From JAJRXC01 sp047639555 (GTDB lineage: Bacteria; Actinomycetota; Acidimicrobiia; Acidimicrobiales; Aldehydirespiratoraceae), in contig JBLIOE010000023.1 of the NCBI GenBank assembly GCA_047639555.1, forward strand, positions 1 through 64,000: 64,000 nt of DNA, written 5' to 3'. The first letter of the stretch is position 1; every line of letters begins with the position of its first letter. A model generated the notes under the pieces. The model ran no database searches, had not been told where the DNA came from, and worked only from the letters and a program-made list of their open reading frames with translations. Positions 58,747-64,000 of the stretch are shown in pieces. The translations under genes were made by a program, and so were the position numbers.

Positions 58747-61077
58747 GTGACGAACACAGAGAACAACGCCGACCCAACGGCGGCCTATGCCGGGTTCGAA
58801 GGATCGGTGGGCCGGATCTTCTCCACCTCCGAGCCGTCCTGGCCCGCGCCGCCGAAGGCGCCGGAGAAGGCGCCCAACATCATCGTGATGCTGGCCGACG
58901 ACCTCGGCTTTGCCGACCTCGGCTGCTACGGCTCAGAGATCGACACGCCGGAGATCGACGGGCTGGCCGCCAACGGCGTTCGTTACACGAACTTCCATGT
59001 GAACCCGATGTGTTCGCCCACCCGGGCATCGATGCTCACCGGCCTCAACCACCACCTTGCGGGCATGGGCCACGTCGCCCACAGCGATCCCGGCTTCCCC
59101 GGCTACGCGCACGAGATCCGAGACAACGCGGTCACTATGGCCGAGCTGTATCGAGACAACGGTTGGGCCAGCCTCATGGTGGGCAAATGGCATCTCTGTA
59201 AGGACTCCAACCTCAGCGAGGCCGGCCCCCGCCATAGCTGGCCGTTGCAGAAGGGCTTCGATCGCTACTACGGCATTCTCGATGGGTTCACGAACTTCCA
59301 TCAGCCGCATCGGCTCTACGAGGACAACCACCACGTCGACATCGACCAGTACCCCGACGACTACTACTTCACCGACGACCTCACTGGCCAGGCGATCAAA
59401 ATGATCGACGAAGTGCGGTCGTCGCATCCAACGAAGCCCTTCTTCCTCTACTACGCCCATGGTGCGGTGCACGCACCGCTGCAAGCAAAACCGGCCGACA
59501 TGGACAAGTACCGCGGCCTGTACGACGCCGGTTGGGATGTGTTGCGTCAAGCGCGATACGAGCGGCAGCTCGAGATTGGCGTGATTCCATCTGAGACCGT
59601 GCTTCCACCGCGCAACACTGAGGAGAGGCATGAGGTGACCGCGTGGGACGACCTCTCCAACATGCAGCGCGAGACCTTCGCTCGGTACATGGAGATCTTC
59701 GCCGGCATGGTTGACTCGATCGATCAGAGCGTGGGACAGCTGCGGTCCCACCTCCAGAAGATGGGGGAATGGGACAACACGATCATCGTGTTCACTTCCG
59801 ACAACGGCGGATCCCGCGAGGGTCAGTACGACGGCACCTCTCAGTACTTCCGGACACTGCTTTCGCAGACCCGCGACAGCGGCATGGACGACATCGAGAT
59901 CGACCACGCCCGACTCGACATTATGGGTGGGCCACAGACCCTTCCGCACTACCCGATGGGGTGGGCGATGGTCTCCAATACGCCGCTGCGGATGTACAAG
60001 ATCAACACCCACCAAGGCGGTCACCAGGTGCCGTTTATCGTCCACTGGCCTGATGGTCTCGCCACTGCGGGCGAGATCCGTACGCAGTACCAACACATCA
60101 CCGATCTGCTGCCCACCTTGGCCGAGCTCACTGGCGTCGAGATCCCGAACGAAAAACATGGCCAGCCGCTGCCCCTTCCGGCTGGAGCCAGCTTCGCGGA
60201 AACGATCACCGATGGCGACGCCGCGTCCACCCACCCCGAGCAGTACTACGAGATGATCGGTAACCGCGGCTTCTATCGCGAGGGCTGGTCGGCCGTGACC
60301 CTCCGTCAGCCGAAGACGGCGTTTTCCGAAGAGGAGTGGGAGCTGCATCATCTCGCCGAGGATCCTTCGGAGTCTCGCAACTTGGCCGCCGAACACCCCG
60401 AGAAGCTGGCCGAACTGGTCGATGGCTTCGAGGAAGCGGCGTGGGCGAACCAAGTGTTCCCGCTTGATGAGGGCAACTTCTTGAAGATGATCTCGAAGCC
60501 GCCAACGGACGCGGAGTTTGTGGCTGATGTCCGGCTCCGGCCGGGGATGCCCACGGTCGAACGGTGGCGGGCTTTGCAGCTCATCTCCTCCCGCGACTTT
60601 AAGGTCGATGTCGACCTGGCCTACGCCAACGGCGACCAGGGCATGTTGTTTGCCCACGGCGATCAGGGAGGCGGCTACGCGATGTACATCGAGAATGGCC
60701 ACCTCTACTTTGCCTTCAATGGGTATGGCGACATGACGGTGATCGACGGCGGCGAAGTGTCGGCCGGCACCACCGCGGTCGCGTTACATATGGAGAACGC
60801 CGGGAACTTCCGCTGGAATGCTCGGATCTCGATCGGCGGCACGCAGGTGGGAGAGGCACTCGACTTGCCGGTACTCATGGCGATGGCACCGTTCGAGGGC
60901 ATCGATGTTGGTATCGACCGTCGGTCGCCGGTGAGCTGGGACATCTACGAACGTCACCGCACCTTCGCCTACCAGGGCACGTTGCACGGAGCGACGTACC
61001 GGCCTGGTGAGCTCGCCGCCGATGCCGGCGTGCGATTCCTCGACTACATCAAAGAAGCGGGGACCCGGTTCGAGTAG
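58747..61077 (+). CDS. Arylsulfatase (type I sulfatase, formylglycine-dependent)
   Basis: 776 residues from GTG at 58747. The formylglycine motif CSPTRASMLTG has its modified Cys at 89. Metal-binding segments: NIIVMLADDLGFADLGCYG at the start, GKWHLC, and FTSDNGG. The C-terminal 170 residues form an added beta domain. It cleaves sulfate esters. It is cytoplasmic or exported by an uncertain route (no clear signal peptide). Confidence 0.93.
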   Translation: MTNTENNADPTAAYAGFEGSVGRIFSTSEPSWPAPPKAPEKAPNIIVMLADDLGFADLGCYGSEIDTPEIDGLAANGVRYTNFHVNPMCSPTRASMLTGLNHHLAGMGHVAHSDPGFPGYAHEIRDNAVTMAELYRDNGWASLMVGKWHLCKDSNLSEAGPRHSWPLQKGFDRYYGILDGFTNFHQPHRLYEDNHHVDIDQYPDDYYFTDDLTGQAIKMIDEVRSSHPTKPFFLYYAHGAVHAPLQAKPADMDKYRGLYDAGWDVLRQARYERQLEIGVIPSETVLPPRNTEERHEVTAWDDLSNMQRETFARYMEIFAGMVDSIDQSVGQLRSHLQKMGEWDNTIIVFTSDNGGSREGQYDGTSQYFRTLLSQTRDSGMDDIEIDHARLDIMGGPQTLPHYPMGWAMVSNTPLRMYKINTHQGGHQVPFIVHWPDGLATAGEIRTQYQHITDLLPTLAELTGVEIPNEKHGQPLPLPAGASFAETITDGDAASTHPEQYYEMIGNRGFYREGWSAVTLRQPKTAFSEEEWELHHLAEDPSESRNLAAEHPEKLAELVDGFEEAAWANQVFPLDEGNFLKMISKPPTDAEFVADVRLRPGMPTVERWRALQLISSRDFKVDVDLAYANGDQGMLFAHGDQGGGYAMYIENGHLYFAFNGYGDMTVIDGGEVSAGTTAVALHMENAGNFRWNARISIGGTQVGEALDLPVLMAMAPFEGIDVGIDRRSPVSWDIYERHRTFAYQGTLHGATYRPGELAADAGVRFLDYIKEAGTRFE

Positions 61078-61127
61078 TCGGTCTGGGCGCTGGTCGACAT
61101 AGGCGAACACCTCGTCGCGGATTTGGC

Positions 61128-62552
61128 TCAGTCGGTGGAGGCGGCCGCCGTCGCGGCTGCGGCAAGTGCTTTCAGCCGTTCGAATTCTTCGATGTGGAGA
61201 TCGGCAAGCCGATCGAGGTCGGGCACAAGCTCACGGCACGACACGAGGCCGAGATCGAGCGTGTCGCGATAGCTCTGGACGGTGATGTTGAGACCCTGCC
61301 CGTCGACGACGGTCGAGACCGGCACATAGTGCCGAACCGGGGCGTCCCCAAGGGCCAGCAGATCGCGGGGGCCGGGAACATTGCTTATTGTCACGTTGGC
61401 CGGGGTGCGGCCCGCGTTGGTAATCCGAGGGTTCGTCGCGAGACGCGCCGCTTGTTGGGCCAGAAGCCCGGGAGCGAGCGAAGCGGCTTCGACGATGAGG
61501 TCGGCGGGAAGGAGATCGTGGCGTTGCTTACCTTCGGCCATCGTCACGCCGATTGCGGCCACTCGCTCGGCCGGGTCCTCGACGTCAGTCGGAATAGTGA
61601 CGAAGAGGCTGGAGACACGGTTGGTCCACGGGTCGACCTCGTCGCCGGTTCGGATCGAGACCGGAACCATTGCGACGAGGGGGTCTTCGGGCAGCGCGTC
61701 GTGTTCGAGCAGATAGTTACGGAGGGCACCGGCACACATCGCCATCACGACGTCGTTCACCGTGCAGCCGAGTGCGGTCTTGATTGCCTTGATTTCGCTG
61801 AGAGAGATGGCCCGCCAGGTGAAACGCCGGTTCGGGGTGATCGCGGCGTTGAACGGAGTGCGGGGCACGCCGGGAAGCAGGTTGGCCAGCTCGGATCTTT
61901 GGTCGGAGCGGCCCACTCGGAAGAGTTCTGTCGCCAACTTGCGCTGCCACTTGAACATTCGCCGTGGTCGGCGAGCGAGATCGAAGACGGCCTTATTGAG
62001 CACCTCGTTCGGTCGCGGCAGCGGGTCGGCCCTAGGGAGGGGGGCGACGTCCTGGCTGAGGTCGACGTCGGCGGTGGTCGCGAAGATCTGTTGGGTGAGC
62101 ATTGCGCCGGCAGCACCGTCGATCGTGGAGTGGTGCATCTTCGTGAAGATGGCGAACTGATCGTTCTCCAGCCCTTCAATGACGTAGGCCTCCCACAATG
62201 GCTTGCTGCGATCGAGAGGACGTCCGATCGAGCGGGCGATCAGCGCATCGAGTTCTCTCGACCCGCCCGGTGGTGGCACCGCGACGTGGCGAACGTGAAA
62301 GTCGAGGTCGAAGTCGGGGTCATCGGCCCAGTACGGGTGGTCGAGTCCGAACGGCACTTCGACGAGGCGGCGTCGCAACGGAACGAAGTCGGCTACGGCT
62401 CGTCCGATGCGGGCTCGATACTCGGTATACGGGTCGAAGTTGGGGTCGTCGGGCCGGTCCAGGATCAGGATGCTGCTGACGTGGCCGAAGCTTCGACCGG
62501 TCTCGAGGTAGAGAAAACTGGCGTCGAGTCCGGAGAGTTGGGTGAGCGCCAT
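61128..62552 (-). CDS. Wax ester synthase/diacylglycerol acyltransferase (WS/DGAT)
   Basis: 474 residues with the catalytic HHxxxDG motif at 140-146 (MHHSTIDGAAG), and MFKWQRKLATELF, RISLSEIKAI-like (RAISLSEIKAIKTALGCTVN), then VNVGISNVPGPR-like (NVTISNVPGPRDLL). It makes wax esters or triacylglycerol as storage lipid. A convergent gene with the sulfatase; 50 bases between their stops. Confidence 0.92.
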   Translation of the reverse strand: MALTQLSGLDASFLYLETGRSFGHVSSILILDRPDDPNFDPYTEYRARIGRAVADFVPLRRRLVEVPFGLDHPYWADDPDFDLDFHVRHVAVPPPGGSRELDALIARSIGRPLDRSKPLWEAYVIEGLENDQFAIFTKMHHSTIDGAAGAMLTQQIFATTADVDLSQDVAPLPRADPLPRPNEVLNKAVFDLARRPRRMFKWQRKLATELFRVGRSDQRSELANLLPGVPRTPFNAAITPNRRFTWRAISLSEIKAIKTALGCTVNDVVMAMCAGALRNYLLEHDALPEDPLVAMVPVSIRTGDEVDPWTNRVSSLFVTIPTDVEDPAERVAAIGVTMAEGKQRHDLLPADLIVEAASLAPGLLAQQAARLATNPRITNAGRTPANVTISNVPGPRDLLALGDAPVRHYVPVSTVVDGQGLNITVQSYRDTLDLGLVSCRELVPDLDRLADLHIEEFERLKALAAAATAAASTD

Positions 62553-62628
62553 GAGAGTCCTCGGGTCGTTGGACAGCGAAGTGCCGGGGTGGGTCAGAAC
62601 AGTAGCGGCCGTACTTTACAGAAGATGT

Positions 62629-62657
62629 ACGCCACACGCCGATCCGTACGGTGGCGT
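62629..62657. terminator. Possible hairpin downstream of the alpha/beta hydrolase
   Basis: ACGCCAC (62629-62635) and GTGGCGT (62651-62657), 7-bp arms with a 15-base loop, in the gap between the hydrolase stop (62721) and the WS/DGAT start (62552). Weak. Confidence 0.3.
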
Positions 62658-62720
62658 CTCAAGGAAGTGCCGCTGCGTCTCGACCGGGCGGTGTCCAACG
62701 CGTCACCAACTGAGGCGGGG

Positions 62721-63566
62721 CTAGCCGACGAAGGCCCGGATGATGTCCGTCCACCGAGCAACATCGGCATCGGTGTCGGCGACAACGAGCTCGGCGTCGG
62801 GGAGCGCCTCGGCCACGCGACGCGCCGTTCCTATCGGCCGGATGGGGTCGCCCCGGTGGGCGAGGATCAGCGTGGGAATCTTCAGTGTGCTGAGCTCCTC
62901 TGCCGATGGCAGGTTGCTTCGGGCCGAGCCGACGAGCGCCGCGATGAAACGATCGCGAGGCGTATGCGTGATTCGGCGAAACTGTGCGGCGTGGTAGGCG
63001 CTGATCGTCCCGCTCTGGTACTGCGGAAGGGGAGCGAACCGGGCCGCGAAGCGCAGCGGTTCCGTCACCCCGGCGAAGGCGCTTGCGCCCAGCAAACCCT
63101 GGATGCCAGCGGCCGGCGCGCGCCAACTCCAGCCATTGGGCAGTGAGGCAAGTACGAGACGGTTCACCCGGTCGGGGGCGAGGTGGGCGGCCCACAGAGC
63201 GGTGGCCGCACCCGTGGAGAAGCCGCCGACCGTGACGCTCGGGAGTCGCATACGTTCGCAGAGCTGGAGCATGTCGTCGCCGCGGGATTCCCAGGTGTGA
63301 TCGTCGGGCCGAGCGACACCGGCCGAGCGGCCGTGACCGACCGCGTCATAGCGGATCACTCGGCGTGATGCAGCAAGTTGGCGAAAATCGACGAGGGCGA
63401 CCGCGTCGTCGTCGTCGATGCTCGAGAACGCATCGTGGGCCCAGACCATCGGTTCGCCCCAACCCTTCGACACGACGCGGAGGCCAAATCCGTGTACGAG
63501 TTCGACCCGATCTTCGGTGAGCCCGTCACCGGCGATTTTCGACAATTCCGACAATTCAGGCATCAA
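62721..63566 (-). CDS. Alpha/beta hydrolase
   Basis: 281 residues. Nucleophile Ser in GGFSTGAATAL, oxyanion region VRYDAVGHGRS-like (RVIRYDAVGHGRSAG), acid-region LAHRGDPIRP. At the place where the catalytic His usually sits, the sequence reads VVADTDADVARWTDI and contains no His, so full catalysis is uncertain. It may be a hydrolase with another base, or an inactive relative. Confidence 0.8.
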   Translation of the reverse strand: MMPELSELSKIAGDGLTEDRVELVHGFGLRVVSKGWGEPMVWAHDAFSSIDDDDAVALVDFRQLAASRRVIRYDAVGHGRSAGVARPDDHTWESRGDDMLQLCERMRLPSVTVGGFSTGAATALWAAHLAPDRVNRLVLASLPNGWSWRAPAAGIQGLLGASAFAGVTEPLRFAARFAPLPQYQSGTISAYHAAQFRRITHTPRDRFIAALVGSARSNLPSAEELSTLKIPTLILAHRGDPIRPIGTARRVAEALPDAELVVADTDADVARWTDIIRAFVG

Positions 63567-63668
63567 CAGCCGCCTTTGAGAAGACCCCGGCGGCCCCGCG
63601 TTCCGTCGTGCTGATCACGGCCACGCTGCTGCGTGTTGCCGCGGACGCAACCGCGAAGAGTGTGGGCG

Positions 63669-64000
63669 TCATCGAGCCGTCGCGGCGCGGTTGGTCGTAG
63701 CGGGAGTTCGCAAGTCGATCACGTTGGTGCTGGGCAGGAGGAGGCCGGCCCGCTCGGCAACATCGGTGACCGCGGTAGAGACGAGCTCGCCGAATTCGGG
63801 CTCGAGACAACTCACATGGCCGCCGTCGTAGCGATGAACCCGGGCACCAGGAATTGCGGCGGCGAGGCCATATTGCGCCTCGGGTGGAACGGCCCGGTCG
63901 CGTTGCGTGACGACCACGCCCGTGGGCACATCGATTGAGCCAATCCAGTCGCTCGACGAGTAAGTGCCGATCGCTAAACCGGCCTCACTCACCATCCGCC
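63669..64000 (-). CDS. Alpha/beta hydrolase, C-terminal part (start outside window)
   Basis: Frame open to the window edge, so the start is unseen (an ATG at 63995 is internal or a possible start). The visible end has the acid and His of the alpha/beta hydrolase triad: VVTQRDRAVPPEAQY and YDGGHVSCLEPEFGELV. Adjacent to the related gene 62721-63566. Confidence 0.7.
   Translation of the reverse strand, partial: RMVSEAGLAIGTYSSSDWIGSIDVPTGVVVTQRDRAVPPEAQYGLAAAIPGARVHRYDGGHVSCLEPEFGELVSTAVTDVAERAGLLLPSTNVIDLRTPATTNRAATAR

Noticed and set aside
61194..63146. A 650-codon open frame on the plus strand opposite the WS/DGAT and hydrolase genes
   Set aside because: It is antisense to clear protein families with catalytic motifs; composition is Gly/Arg/Val-rich, as expected for a GC-rich shadow frame.
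1..64000. CRISPR arrays, tRNA or rRNA genes, insertion sequences, integrases
   Set aside because: No spaced repeats, cloverleaf-like segments, rRNA motifs, transposase or integrase sequence were seen in any gap; all gaps are shorter than about 170 bases.

Overview
This looks like a chromosomal segment of a high-GC actinomycete, most likely class Acidimicrobiia. The evidence is by family only: a secreted metalloprotease ending in S-layer-homology repeats, a luciferase-like (F420-type) oxidoreductase, a WS/DGAT acyltransferase, a mycothiol-enzyme-like fragment, an HbhA-like lysine-rich protein beside an XRE regulator, many TetR/SDR/Rieske genes, and frequent GTG starts. No rRNA, tRNA, CRISPR array, insertion sequence or prophage gene was seen. 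No stretch over about 170 bases lacks a gene.

Layout. 1-2.1 kb: an ECF sigma factor with a coupled, window-truncated partner, then a three-gene MerR operon and a truncated DinB/maleylpyruvate-isomerase-like fragment. 2.2-5.3 kb: a large secreted matrixin-like protease with FnIII and SLH domains. 5.4-47 kb: a catabolic island. It holds a MaoC pair, P450, MFS transporter, luciferase-like oxidoreductase, two PEP-utilising (rifampicin-phosphotransferase-like) proteins without an ATP-grasp domain, three Rieske oxygenase alpha subunits in full clusters plus a fourth with a Rieske ferredoxin, a thiolase/OB-fold pair, a molybdopterin oxidoreductase, many SDRs, SnoaL-like proteins, an acyl-CoA synthetase and dehydrogenase, and a 2-oxoacid/acetoin-type dehydrogenase E1alpha-E1beta-E2 operon ending in a PPDK-like protein. 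47-50 kb: housekeeping-like genes (XRE regulator, HbhA-like protein, phosphoribosyltransferase) and a DsbA-family gene whose catalytic first cysteine codon is TGA. 50-54 kb: a gamma-butyrobetaine/carnitine degradation operon. 54-64 kb: two tandem lipoprotein ligand-binding proteins, a TetR/amidohydrolase pair, a sulfatase, a WS/DGAT acyltransferase and two alpha/beta hydrolases.

Two signals stand out. First, ten copies of an 18-bp imperfect palindrome (ACTAACC-N4-GGTTAGT) sit just upstream of gene starts between 8.2 and 39.9 kb, mostly in very short divergent promoters. One copy lies upstream of a TetR gene (37925-38551). Together they suggest one regulator controls most of the island. Second, the DsbA-like gene at 49408-50040 is best read as a selenoprotein: in-frame UGA gives a UPWC active site, and a hairpin with a G-starting apical loop lies 21 nt past the UGA.

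The island probably degrades a hydrophobic, possibly cyclic or aromatic substrate to CoA thioesters. The substrate itself cannot be read from the sequence.
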